A stretch of DNA of 64,000 nucleotides, from positions 1 through 64,000 of the forward strand of contig JADKCH010000009.1 of the NCBI GenBank assembly GCA_016714685.1, in the 5' to 3' direction. This document shows, one piece after another, positions 44,467 through 53,103 of the stretch. Made by a program: the position numbers and the translations under genes. The notes under the pieces are model-generated. The model made no database searches and had not been told where the DNA came from. It saw only the letters and a program-made list of their open reading frames with translations. The stretch comes from Candidatus Geothrix odensensis (lineage in GTDB: Bacteria > Acidobacteriota > Holophagae > Holophagales > Holophagaceae). Numbering within the stretch: position 1 is the stretch's first letter; every line of letters starts with the position of its first letter.

Positions 44467-45344
44467 TGTCGGACGAGACCCTCCCCCAGCCGCCGGAGAC
44501 TCCGGAAGCCCCTGCCGGACCCTATGTCTACGACTACGCGGCCTCGCCCCAGCGCCAGGTCGTCATGCCGAAGACCGTGCCCCTGCCCAGCCTGAAGACC
44601 TACGAGGCTGAGGTGAAGGCCGCGGCCGCGGCCGACGAGGCCAAGTGGCAGAAGATGTTGGCCGATTTCGAAACCGCCAAGGCCAAGGCCGAGGCCGAGG
44701 GGAAGGATGCCCCCAAGCCCCCGGTCCGCCCGGTGCCCCGCAAGGATGACAACGACCTGAAGACCCCCTGGCCCCAAGAGGCCAAGGATGATGACCTGCA
44801 TCGACTCCAGGAGCGCCTGGGCGCCAAAGTCGAGGAGATCTTCGAGCAGGCCGGGGAACTCACCTGCCAGGTTTCAAAGGAGGCGATCCTCGAAGCCCTC
44901 CAGCTCTGCCGCCAGGACATCGCGCTGAACTACGAGATGCTCGCCGACCAGACCGCCACCCACTACCCCGCGGCCACCGGCTTCGCCTTCAGCGTGGTCT
45001 ACCACCTGACCAGCATCAGCCGCCGGAAGCGTCTCCGCCTCCGCATCCTGGTGCCTGAAGGATTCATCCCCGAGAGCGCCTGCGCCGTCTATCCGAGCGC
45101 CAACTGGATGGAGCGCGAGATCTACGACATGCTCGGCATCCGCTTCGCCAACCACCCTGACATGACCCGCATCCTCTGTCCCGAGGATTGGGAAGGCCAT
45201 CCCCTCCGCAAGGACTACCCCGTGGTGGGCTGGGGCCAGCGCGACATCGCCTTCCGCGAGGATCGCGGCGGCATGCTCGAGCGCATCGCCCTCCAGAAGG
45301 CCGGCCAGCTGGGCATCAACCTGAAGCAGCCCAAGGCGGAGTGA
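44466..45344 (+). CDS. nuoC: NADH-quinone oxidoreductase subunit C, with N-terminal extension
   Basis: The C-terminal half is standard NuoC (30-kDa subunit): VVYHLTSISRRKRLRLRILV, YPSANWMEREIYDMLGIRFANHPDMTRIL and WEGHPLRKDYP. At 292 residues it is about 100 longer than usual. Residues 1-110 form a low-complexity, charged region rich in Ala, Lys, Glu and Pro with short helical repeats. There is no sign of fusion to NuoD, which is a separate gene 3 bp downstream. Confidence 0.95.
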   Translation: MSDETLPQPPETPEAPAGPYVYDYAASPQRQVVMPKTVPLPSLKTYEAEVKAAAAADEAKWQKMLADFETAKAKAEAEGKDAPKPPVRPVPRKDDNDLKTPWPQEAKDDDLHRLQERLGAKVEEIFEQAGELTCQVSKEAILEALQLCRQDIALNYEMLADQTATHYPAATGFAFSVVYHLTSISRRKRLRLRILVPEGFIPESACAVYPSANWMEREIYDMLGIRFANHPDMTRILCPEDWEGHPLRKDYPVVGWGQRDIAFREDRGGMLERIALQKAGQLGINLKQPKAE

Positions 45345-45347
45345 TCC

Positions 45348-46448
45348 ATGTTCAAGAACGAGGAAATGGAGATCAACCTGGGGCCGCAGCACCCGTCCAC
45401 GCACGGTGTGCTCCGGGTGAAGCTGCGGCTGGATGGCGAGACCATCACCCACTGCCGGCCCATGATCGGCTACCTCCACAGGGGCGTGGAGAAGATCTGC
45501 GAGAACCAGACCTTCTTCCAGGGCCAGGTCTGGACCGACCGCATGGACTACTGCTCGGCCGTGGCCAACAACCTGGGCTGGGCCGAGGCCAACGAGAAGC
45601 TCTTCGGCATCACGGTGCCCCGGCGCGCCCAGTACATCCGCACGATGCTGAACGAGTTCAACCGCCTGGCCTCGCACCTGATCTGGCTGGCGACGCACGC
45701 CCTGGACATCGGGGCCATGACGGTCTTCCTCTACGCCTTCCGTGAGCGCGAGGACATCCTCGACATGAACGAGGCCTTCTGCGGCTCGCGCCTCACCACC
45801 ACTGCCTTCCGCATCGGCGGCCTGCGCGAGGACCTGCCTCCAGGTTTCGAGAAGCTGGTGAAGGCGTTCCTGGCCAAGTTCCCCAGCTGCCTCGAGGAAT
45901 ACGAGAACCTGCTGAACGAGAACCGCATCTGGAAGAAGCGCACCATCGGCGTGGCCAAGCTCAGCGCCGAGGACGCCATCGCCCTGGGCGTCACGGGTCC
46001 CGTCCTCCGGGCCGCCGGCGTCCCCTACGACATCCGCAAGGCCTTCCCCTATGCGGCCTATGCCGAGATGGACTTTGAGGTGCCCACCCGCACCGAGGCC
46101 GACACCTACGCCCGTTACCTGGTCCGCATGGACGAGATGCGGCAGAGTGCCCGCATCATCCAGCAGTGCATGGACGGCATGCCCGAAGGCCCCGTCATGG
46201 CGAAGCTGCCCAAGATCCTGAAGGCCGAGGTCAACGAGGTCTACCACGCGACCGAAGCCCCCAAGGGCGAGATCGGCTACTACCTCGTGGGCGAGAAGGG
46301 CAGCGGGAATCCCTACCGCTTCCACGTGCGGGCCCCCGGGTTCATCAACCTCCAAGCCCTGCCCAAGATGGCCGAGGGTTCCCTGATCGCCGACATCGTC
46401 GCGGCCATCGGCACCCTGGACATCGTGCTCGGCGAGATCGACCGCTAG
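45348..46448 (+). CDS. nuoD: NADH-quinone oxidoreductase subunit D
   Basis: This 366-residue 49-kDa subunit forms the quinone-binding site with NuoB. Conserved parts include INLGPQHPSTHGVLRV, the invariant His/Tyr region near the quinone pocket, MNEAFCGSRLTTTAFRIGG and the C-terminal DIVLGEIDR. The length is slightly below the usual 390-400. Confidence 0.97.
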   Translation: MFKNEEMEINLGPQHPSTHGVLRVKLRLDGETITHCRPMIGYLHRGVEKICENQTFFQGQVWTDRMDYCSAVANNLGWAEANEKLFGITVPRRAQYIRTMLNEFNRLASHLIWLATHALDIGAMTVFLYAFREREDILDMNEAFCGSRLTTTAFRIGGLREDLPPGFEKLVKAFLAKFPSCLEEYENLLNENRIWKKRTIGVAKLSAEDAIALGVTGPVLRAAGVPYDIRKAFPYAAYAEMDFEVPTRTEADTYARYLVRMDEMRQSARIIQQCMDGMPEGPVMAKLPKILKAEVNEVYHATEAPKGEIGYYLVGEKGSGNPYRFHVRAPGFINLQALPKMAEGSLIADIVAAIGTLDIVLGEIDR

Positions 46449-46467
46449 GCGACGAGGACATCCGACC

Positions 46468-47634
46468 ATGCCCACTCCGACCCTCACCCAGTCCATCGTG
46501 ATCACCCTCATCCAGTGCCTGCTGGTGGTGATCTTCGTCTTCGTCGTCGTCCCCCTGACGGTGTTCGCCGAGCGCAAGGTGCTTGGCTACCTCCAGCAGC
46601 GCCTGGGCTCCACCCGTGTGGCGAGCGGCCACGTCGGCATCACCGGTTGGATGAACCGCGGCATGTGGAAGTGGGGCCGGATTCCCGTCCTCTCCTACTG
46701 GCGCGGCATCCCCGGCCTCGTGGCGGACGTGCTCAAGCTGATCCTCAAAGAGGACGTCATTCCGGCCAAGGCCGACAAGTTCGTGTTCTTCATCGCGCCC
46801 GCCCTCAGCATGGTGGCGGCCGTGGTGGTGTTCGCCGCCGTCTCCTTCGTGCCCGGCGTCTTCTTCACCTTCCCGACCTGGTTCCCCTTCGTGGGCGGCC
46901 TCCCGGTGTCCGGTGGCATCGCCGACATCAACGTGGGCCTCCTCTGGATCCTGGGCGTCGCCAGCGTGGGCGTCTACGGCATCGTCCTGGCCGGCTGGGC
47001 CTCCAACTCCAAGTACCCCCTCCTGGGGGGCCTGCGCAGCGCGGCCCAGATGGTCAGCTACGAAGTGCCCCTGGCCCTGAGCCTGCTCGCTCCGGTGGTT
47101 CTCTCCTCCAGCCTCAACTTCGCGGAGATGTCGAAGGTCATGGCTACCGGGCTGCCTTTCTGGGGCCTGGTGCCGCAGGTCATCGGCTTCCTGCTCTACC
47201 TCACCTGCGGTTTCGCCGAGACCAACCGCCTCCCATTCGACATGCCGGAGGCCGAAAACGAACTGGTGGCGGGCTTCCACACCGAGTATTCGGGCATGAA
47301 GTTCGGGTTTTTCTACTTGGCCGAGTACATCAACATGACCGTGGTGGCGGCTTTGGCCGCGGGCTTCTTCCTGGGCGGGCCCTGGCTGCTGCCCTTCGGC
47401 CTGCAAGGTCTGGTGAATCCCTTCCTGCCCACATTCCTGTCCTGGTTCGGCGAGCCCCACGCCATCTTCTTCGTGGTGAAGATCATCTTCCTGCTCTTCA
47501 CCTACATCTGGGTGCGTGGCACCATCCCCCGCTACCGGTACGACCAGGTCATGAGCGTGGCATGGAAGTATCTGATTCCCCTGACGCTGTTCAACCTCTT
47601 GCTGGCGGCCGCCGTCCGCTGCTTCGCCGTCTAG
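46468..47634 (+). CDS. nuoH: NADH-quinone oxidoreductase subunit H
   Basis: This 388-residue, eight-helix subunit links the quinone site to the membrane arm. Signatures: FAERKVLGYLQQRLGSTRVASG at the N-terminus, GWASNSKYPLLGGLRSAAQMVSYE, FAETNRLPFDMPEAENELVAGFHTEYSG and the C-terminal WVRGTIPRYRYDQVMSVAWK. Two glutamates in the quinone-facing loop are kept. Confidence 0.97.
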   Translation: MPTPTLTQSIVITLIQCLLVVIFVFVVVPLTVFAERKVLGYLQQRLGSTRVASGHVGITGWMNRGMWKWGRIPVLSYWRGIPGLVADVLKLILKEDVIPAKADKFVFFIAPALSMVAAVVVFAAVSFVPGVFFTFPTWFPFVGGLPVSGGIADINVGLLWILGVASVGVYGIVLAGWASNSKYPLLGGLRSAAQMVSYEVPLALSLLAPVVLSSSLNFAEMSKVMATGLPFWGLVPQVIGFLLYLTCGFAETNRLPFDMPEAENELVAGFHTEYSGMKFGFFYLAEYINMTVVAALAAGFFLGGPWLLPFGLQGLVNPFLPTFLSWFGEPHAIFFVVKIIFLLFTYIWVRGTIPRYRYDQVMSVAWKYLIPLTLFNLLLAAAVRCFAV

Positions 47635-47643
47635 GGGCCGACC

Positions 47644-48147
47644 ATGAACAAGATCCTGAGGACCCTCATCCCCTTCGACATTGCCAAGGGCCTGTCCATC
47701 ACGGGCAAGCACTTCTGCAAGGTGTTCTTCACGGCCAACCGCCGGAAGGTCCGCTACCACATCACCTCTGAGTACCCGGAGGTTCCCGCCAAGGTGCAGC
47801 CCCGGTATCGGGGCCGCCTCACGCTGCTGAAGGACGAGCAGGGCGAGATCAAGTGCGTGTGCTGCCTGGCCTGCGAGAAGATCTGCCCCACCCAGGTGAT
47901 CACCATCGAGAAGGGCAAGAAGGAGGGGCGCAAGATGCCCTTCCCGGTGCGCTACGACTTCGAGATGGAACGCTGCATCTTCTGCGAGTTCTGCGTGGAG
48001 AGCTGCGGCTTCGACTCCATCATCCTGAACCACCAGTTCGAACTGGCCGCCTACAACCGGGAGGACTTCTCCATCGGCATGGAAGGTCTCGGCCAGAACA
48101 TGTACGAGCCCACGCCCGTGGGCAAGTTCAGCGTGGCCGACGACTGA
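47644..48147 (+). CDS. nuoI: NADH-quinone oxidoreductase subunit I
   Basis: This 167-residue ferredoxin-like subunit binds clusters N6a and N6b. The motifs are CVCCLACEKICP (C71, C74, C77, C81) and CIFCEFCVESCG (C111, C114, C117, C121). In the second motif the usual proline after the last cysteine is glycine. It lies between nuoH and nuoJ as usual. Confidence 0.96.
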   Translation: MNKILRTLIPFDIAKGLSITGKHFCKVFFTANRRKVRYHITSEYPEVPAKVQPRYRGRLTLLKDEQGEIKCVCCLACEKICPTQVITIEKGKKEGRKMPFPVRYDFEMERCIFCEFCVESCGFDSIILNHQFELAAYNREDFSIGMEGLGQNMYEPTPVGKFSVADD

Positions 48148-48190
48148 CCTCCAGACCTCCAGATCATTCGCGCATTCCCGAGGACGCCCC

Positions 48191-49054
48191 ATGGAACACT
48201 TCATTCAAATGATCGGCCGGAACATGTTCGCCATCTTCGGCGTCATGGCCCTGGGTGGCGCCGCGTTCATGGTCGCCTCCAGGAGCGCCGTGCACAGCGT
48301 GCTCGGCTTCCTCTTCGCGATGCTCTGCATTGCCGGCTGCTTCCTTTCCCTCGAGGCGGAATTCCTGGGAATGGCCCAGATCCTGGTCTATGCCGGAGGC
48401 ATCGTGGTGCTCTTCCTCTTCGTCGTCATGCTCGTGGAGATGAGCAAGAAGAAGGAGAAGGAGGTCTTCCAGCTGCAGTCCCGCTATGCCGTGGCGGCGG
48501 TCCTCCTCGGAGCGGCGCTGTTCCTGGGTGTGTTCCGCAAAGTCTTGTTCGGAGCCGCCTCCCCGGAGGCGCTGGTGCTGCGCCCCGAACTCGCCCAGGG
48601 GCTGAACGTGGCCGGGCAGAACGCCCAGGCCGTGAGCCGCGGGCTCTTCGCGGACTACCTGCTGCCCTTCGAGATCCTCAGCGTGATCCTGCTGGTGGCC
48701 CTGGTGGGAGCGGTGGTGCTGGCGAAGACTGGCGAAAACGGAGCGTGTGTGATGGTCAGCCTGAACGCGGTCCTCCTCATCTCGTTCCTCCTGTTCTCCA
48801 TCGGCATCATCGGCGTCCTCATCCGCCGCAACGCCCTGGTCATCCTCATGTGCGTGGAGCTGATGCTCAACGCCGCCAACCTGAACTTCATCGCCTTCGC
48901 ACGCCACAGCGGCTCCGTCTCCGGCCAGGCCTTCGCCCTGCTGGTGATGGGCTTCGCCGCCGCCGAAGTGGCGGTGGGCCTGGCGCTGGTGGTGGCCCTC
49001 TACCGCAAGCGCGACACCGTCCAGGTGGACGACATCAACCTGCTGAAGGGATGA
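48191..49054 (+). CDS. nuoJ: NADH-quinone oxidoreductase subunits J and K in one reading frame
   Basis: Residues 1-187 form a normal NuoJ (five helices, AQILVYAGGIVVLFLFVVMLVEM, LLPFEILSVILLVALVGAVVLAKTG). The frame then continues without a stop through ENGACV into a complete 100-residue NuoK. A TGATG overlap (48750-48754), the usual junction of this operon style, is present at the NuoK ATG but out of the NuoJ frame by one base. Removing one A from gcgaaaacgg would give NuoJ ending KTGETERV and restore separate genes. The fusion is therefore either a real recent event or a one-base sequence error. Confidence 0.85.
   Translation: MEHFIQMIGRNMFAIFGVMALGGAAFMVASRSAVHSVLGFLFAMLCIAGCFLSLEAEFLGMAQILVYAGGIVVLFLFVVMLVEMSKKKEKEVFQLQSRYAVAAVLLGAALFLGVFRKVLFGAASPEALVLRPELAQGLNVAGQNAQAVSRGLFADYLLPFEILSVILLVALVGAVVLAKTGENGACVMVSLNAVLLISFLLFSIGIIGVLIRRNALVILMCVELMLNAANLNFIAFARHSGSVSGQAFALLVMGFAAAEVAVGLALVVALYRKRDTVQVDDINLLKG
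48752..49054 (+). CDS. nuoK: NADH-quinone oxidoreductase subunit K
   Basis: From ATG 48752 the product is exactly 100 residues, the family length: MVSLNAVLLISFLLFSIGII, then VLIRRNALVILMCVELMLNA with the conserved membrane glutamate in helix 2, and AAEVAVGLALVVALYRKR with the second conserved glutamate. In this sequence it is also read as the C-terminal part of the fused nuoJ frame. The stop overlaps the nuoL start by ATGA. Confidence 0.9.
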   Translation: MVSLNAVLLISFLLFSIGIIGVLIRRNALVILMCVELMLNAANLNFIAFARHSGSVSGQAFALLVMGFAAAEVAVGLALVVALYRKRDTVQVDDINLLKG

Positions 49055-51387
49055 CGACGACCATGACTGCCGATCCGACCCTGGTGCACGCCGCCGCGAC
49101 TGCCGCCTCCCAGCCCTCCACTCTCCTGTGGCTGATCCCCTTCCTGCCCCTGTTCGGGTTTCTCATCAACGGGCTCAGCGGCAAAAAGCTGAGGAATACC
49201 AAGGTGGTGGACTTCATCGCCCTGGGCAGCGTGGGCGCGGCCTTCCTCCTCACCCTCTACCACTTCATCCAGCTGGTCGGGCTTCCGGCCGATGGCCGCT
49301 CCATCCACCAGAGCCTCTGGACCTGGTTTGACATCGGTGGTGCACGGGTGCTGGGTGGGCTCACGACCTACAAGATCACCTGGGCCTACAAGTTCGATGC
49401 CCTGAGCGGTGCCATGGCCCTGCTGGTGACCGGTGCGGGCTTCCTGATCCACCTCTTCAGCACCGGCTACATGGCTGAAGAACGTAACGACGGACGCTAC
49501 TACCGCTTCATGGCCTACCTGAACCTGTTCGTGTTCAGCATGCTCAACCTGGTGCTGGGCGCCAACATCATGATGATGTTCCTGGGCTGGGAGGGCGTGG
49601 GCCTCTGCTCCTACCTGCTCATCGGCTTCTATTTCGACAAGGAATACGCCGCCGTCGCAGGCAAGAAGGCCTTCGTCACCAACCGCATCGGCGACTTCGG
49701 CTTCATGATCGGGTTCTTCCTGATCTTCATGCTCTTCGGCAGCCTGGATTACGACACCCTCATGGGCTCGGTCCGGGAGATCTCCAGCCTGAAGTCCATC
49801 ACCCTCTTCGGCATCACGCACGCGCCGACCTGGTGGTTCAACCTCATCGGCTGCTGCCTCTTCGTGGGTGCCGCCGGCAAGTCCGCCCAGATTCCCCTCT
49901 ATGTCTGGCTGCCGGACGCCATGGCGGGCCCGACCCCCGTGTCGGCCCTGATCCATGCCGCGACCATGGTGACCAGCGGCCTCTACATGATCACCCGCCT
50001 GAACTTCATCTACGTCCAGGCGCCGGTGGCCCTGGCCGTGGTGCTCTTCGTGGGCGCCCTCACCGCCTTCGTGGCCGCGAGCATGGGCCTGGCCCAGTAC
50101 GACATCAAGAAGGTGCTGGCCTACTCCACCGTGTCACAGCTCGGCTTCATGTTCATGGGCCTGGGCGCCGGAGCCTTCGCCGCCGGCATGTTCCACGTCT
50201 TCACTCACGCGGCCTTCAAGGCCTGCCTCTTCCTCGGCTCCGGCTCCGTGATCATGGCCTGCCACCACGAGCAGGACATGCGGAACATGGGCGGCCTGAG
50301 GAAGCACATGCCCTGGACCTTCCTCTCCATGGGCCTGGCCACCCTGGCCATCGCGGGCATCTTCCCCTTCTCGGGGTTCTTCTCGAAGGACGAGATCCTC
50401 TGGAAGGTCTTCGAAGGCTGGTATCACCACGGCGCCTACGATGGCCCCACCCTGAACTTGGTGGCCTGGATACTGGGCATGCTGGGCGCTTTCATGACGG
50501 CGTTCTACATGACTCGCCTGATGGTCATGACCTTCTACGGCGAGTACCGCGGGGCGGGGCATGATCCCTACCATCTGGCGGTGCCCTCTGAGGCCCATCA
50601 CGGTGCCGACGATCACGGTCATGCCGGCCACGGCCAGGATGATCATGGTCATGCCGGCCCTGCTCACGACAATCACGGTCATGCCACTGCCGCGGCCCAT
50701 GGGCATGGCGACCACGGCCACGGGCCCAAGGAAGTGCCCTGGAACATGTGGCTGCCGGTGTTCATCTTCGCGGTCCTCGCCGTGATCCTCGGTTTCCTGA
50801 ACCTGCCCCACAGCCTGCACACCCTCGGCAAGGTGTTCGGCAATGACCACTTCTCCAGGTGGATCGAGCCGCTCCTCTACCAGGTGACGGCGCCCGACCA
50901 CGGCCACCACGCGCCGCCCTTCATCGAATATGCGCTGATGTTCTGGGCGACCCTCGTGTGGGCCCCGGGCGCCATCCTCCTCGCGATCTGGATCTACGGC
51001 CTGGACCCCAGCTGGTCCAAGGCCAGGGCCTTCGTCACCCGCTTCCCCAAGGTCTTCGAGTGGGTGAACGCCAAGTACTACGTGGATGAGTTCTACGAGT
51101 GGGCCATCATCGCCCCCACCAAGCGTTTCTCCGCCCAGCTCTGGAGCTTCGACACCTGGGTGGTGGACGGCATGGTGAACGGCGCCGCCAGGGTCACCCT
51201 CATCTGGGCCGAACTCATGCACTGGGTGGATGAGTACCTGGTCGATGGTGCCGTCGACCTCACCGAATACATCGTGCACGAGACCAGCGGCGTGTTCCGC
51301 GGCCTGCAGAGCGGCCGGGTGCAGCACTACGCCTTCGTGATGTTCCTCGGCTTCCTCGCCTTCGCTGTCGTGAAATTCCTCGTCTAG
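49051..51387 (+). CDS. nuoL: NADH-quinone oxidoreductase subunit L, with His-rich insert
   Basis: This is the distal proton-pumping, antiporter-like subunit of 778 residues. Core motifs: LNLVLGANIMMMFLGWEGVGLCSYLLIGF, GKSAQIPLYVWLPDAMAGPTPVSALIHAATMV, and the long lateral helix near the C-terminus. Between the core and the C-terminal helices (about residues 516-560) is a histidine-rich loop with repeated HGHA and DDHGHA units, unlike standard NuoL. ATG 49051 overlaps the nuoK stop; ATG 49063 is the alternative. Confidence 0.96.
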   Translation: MTTTMTADPTLVHAAATAASQPSTLLWLIPFLPLFGFLINGLSGKKLRNTKVVDFIALGSVGAAFLLTLYHFIQLVGLPADGRSIHQSLWTWFDIGGARVLGGLTTYKITWAYKFDALSGAMALLVTGAGFLIHLFSTGYMAEERNDGRYYRFMAYLNLFVFSMLNLVLGANIMMMFLGWEGVGLCSYLLIGFYFDKEYAAVAGKKAFVTNRIGDFGFMIGFFLIFMLFGSLDYDTLMGSVREISSLKSITLFGITHAPTWWFNLIGCCLFVGAAGKSAQIPLYVWLPDAMAGPTPVSALIHAATMVTSGLYMITRLNFIYVQAPVALAVVLFVGALTAFVAASMGLAQYDIKKVLAYSTVSQLGFMFMGLGAGAFAAGMFHVFTHAAFKACLFLGSGSVIMACHHEQDMRNMGGLRKHMPWTFLSMGLATLAIAGIFPFSGFFSKDEILWKVFEGWYHHGAYDGPTLNLVAWILGMLGAFMTAFYMTRLMVMTFYGEYRGAGHDPYHLAVPSEAHHGADDHGHAGHGQDDHGHAGPAHDNHGHATAAAHGHGDHGHGPKEVPWNMWLPVFIFAVLAVILGFLNLPHSLHTLGKVFGNDHFSRWIEPLLYQVTAPDHGHHAPPFIEYALMFWATLVWAPGAILLAIWIYGLDPSWSKARAFVTRFPKVFEWVNAKYYVDEFYEWAIIAPTKRFSAQLWSFDTWVVDGMVNGAARVTLIWAELMHWVDEYLVDGAVDLTEYIVHETSGVFRGLQSGRVQHYAFVMFLGFLAFAVVKFLV

Positions 51388-51423
51388 TCATTCCCTGCCT
51401 AGCCTTCATGGTTTGGAGTCCCC

Positions 51424-53103
51424 ATGTTCACCGCTAACACGACACTGATGCTGGTGGCGACCTTCCTGCCCGTCCTGGGCGCGCTGGTCCTGCTCTTCGT
51501 GCCCAAGGACCAGCGCCGCACCTTCGAGATCGGCTCGCTCCTGATCATGATCGCCAGCCTGCTGCTGAGCCTGCCCTTCTGGTTCGCCTACGACCGGGCC
51601 AGCGACGCGGTCCAGTGGGCCGGGGCCTGGACCTGGATTCCCGCCCTGGGCGTGAAGTTCAGCGTGGGCATGGACGGCATCAGCCTCCTGCTCTGGCTGC
51701 TGACCACCTTCATCGGCCCCATCGCCATCGCCTGCTCCTTCAAGTCCATCGAGGAGCGCCACAAGGAGTATTACGTCTGGATGCTGGTGCTCCAGACCGC
51801 CATGCTCGGCGTGTTCATCACCCAGGACATGTTCCTCTTCTACCTGTTCTGGGAAGTGATGCTCGTGCCCATGTATTTCCTCATCGGCATCTGGGGCGGT
51901 CCCCAGAAGCTCTATGCCGCCATCAAGCTCTTCCTCTACACCCTGGCCGGCTCGGTCCTCATGCTGGTGGCCATCCTGGCCATCTACTTCCTGCAGCACA
52001 AGGCGACGGGCGCCTACAACTTCTCCCTGGAATCCTTCCAGCAGATGGCCCCGATCATCGCCCAGCAGAGCAAGACCTACCAGCACCTCATGGCCCTGGC
52101 CTTCTTCATCGGCTTCGCCATCAAGGTTCCGATGTTCCCCTTCCACACCTGGTTGCCGGACGCCCACGTGCAGGCGCCCACCGCCGGCTCCGTGATCCTG
52201 GCCGCCATCCTCCTGAAGATGGGCACCTACGGCTTCGTCCGGTTCCTGCTGCCCATCCTGCCCACGGCCACCAAGGAACTGATGCCCTGGTTGATCGCCC
52301 TGGCGCTCATCGGCATCATCTACGGCGCCCTGGTGGCCATGATCCAGAAGGACATGAAGAAGCTGGTGGCCTACTCCTCCGTGAGCCACCTGGGCCTCTG
52401 CATGCTGGGCATCTTCGCCCTCAATCCCTACGGCATCAAGGGCGGCCTCTTCCAGATGATCAACCACGGCATCAGCACCAGCGGGCTCTTCCTCGCGGTG
52501 GGCATCGTCTACGAACGCCGCCACACCCGCATGATCGCGGACTTCGGCGGCCTCTCGAAGACCATGCCGGTCTACGCCACCATCTTCATGATCATGACCA
52601 TGAGCAGCATCGGCCTGCCCCTGCTCAACGGCTTCATCGGTGAAGGCGTCATCCTCATGGGCGCCTTCCAGGCCTTCCCCTGGGCCGCCGTCGTCGCCAC
52701 CCTGGGCATCATCCTTGGCGCCGCCTACATGCTCTGGATGTTCCAGCGCGTCATGTTCGGACCCATCTCCGCCGCGAACGAGAAGATGGAGGACCTGAGC
52801 CTGCGCGAGATCCTCTACTTCGCCCCGCTGGTGGTCGCCGCCTTCTGGATCGGCATGTATCCCAAGCCGATCATGGACGTCATGGATGCCCCGGTCCGGA
52901 AGCTGGTCGAGCAGGTCACGCCCGGCTTCCATGCCGCCGAGGCCCTCGCTGCTCGTCAGGCCGCCGCCGCCAAGCTGGGCATGCAGGGCATGGCCGCTCC
53001 GGCCGCCCACCATGAAGCCACTCCTGCCGGACACCAGGCTGCTCCGGCTGGCCATGAGGCCCCTGCCGCTCACGGTGAACCTGCCCACGGCGGAGGCCAC
53101 TGA
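51424..53103 (+). CDS. nuoM: NADH-quinone oxidoreductase subunit M
   Basis: This antiporter-like proton-pumping subunit of 559 residues has about 14 helices. It carries FYLFWEVMLVPMYFLIGIWGG, FAIKVPMFPFHTWLPDAHVQAPTAGS and AYSSVSHLGLCMLGIFALN. The last 45 residues are an Ala/His/Pro-rich tail with repeated AGHQAAPAGHEAP-like units. It follows nuoL after 36 bp and overlaps nuoN by TGATG. Confidence 0.96.
   Translation: MFTANTTLMLVATFLPVLGALVLLFVPKDQRRTFEIGSLLIMIASLLLSLPFWFAYDRASDAVQWAGAWTWIPALGVKFSVGMDGISLLLWLLTTFIGPIAIACSFKSIEERHKEYYVWMLVLQTAMLGVFITQDMFLFYLFWEVMLVPMYFLIGIWGGPQKLYAAIKLFLYTLAGSVLMLVAILAIYFLQHKATGAYNFSLESFQQMAPIIAQQSKTYQHLMALAFFIGFAIKVPMFPFHTWLPDAHVQAPTAGSVILAAILLKMGTYGFVRFLLPILPTATKELMPWLIALALIGIIYGALVAMIQKDMKKLVAYSSVSHLGLCMLGIFALNPYGIKGGLFQMINHGISTSGLFLAVGIVYERRHTRMIADFGGLSKTMPVYATIFMIMTMSSIGLPLLNGFIGEGVILMGAFQAFPWAAVVATLGIILGAAYMLWMFQRVMFGPISAANEKMEDLSLREILYFAPLVVAAFWIGMYPKPIMDVMDAPVRKLVEQVTPGFHAAEALAARQAAAAKLGMQGMAAPAAHHEATPAGHQAAPAGHEAPAAHGEPAHGGGH

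Noticed and set aside
46345..48204. Long minus-strand frame opposite nuoH and nuoI
   Set aside because: Antisense shadow, His/Glu/Gly-rich, no start context or homology.
50595..50735. Tandem cat/ggt repeats as a possible CRISPR or minisatellite
   Set aside because: The repeats are in frame and encode the His-rich loop of NuoL; unit length and spacing are irregular. No CRISPR array is present in the window.
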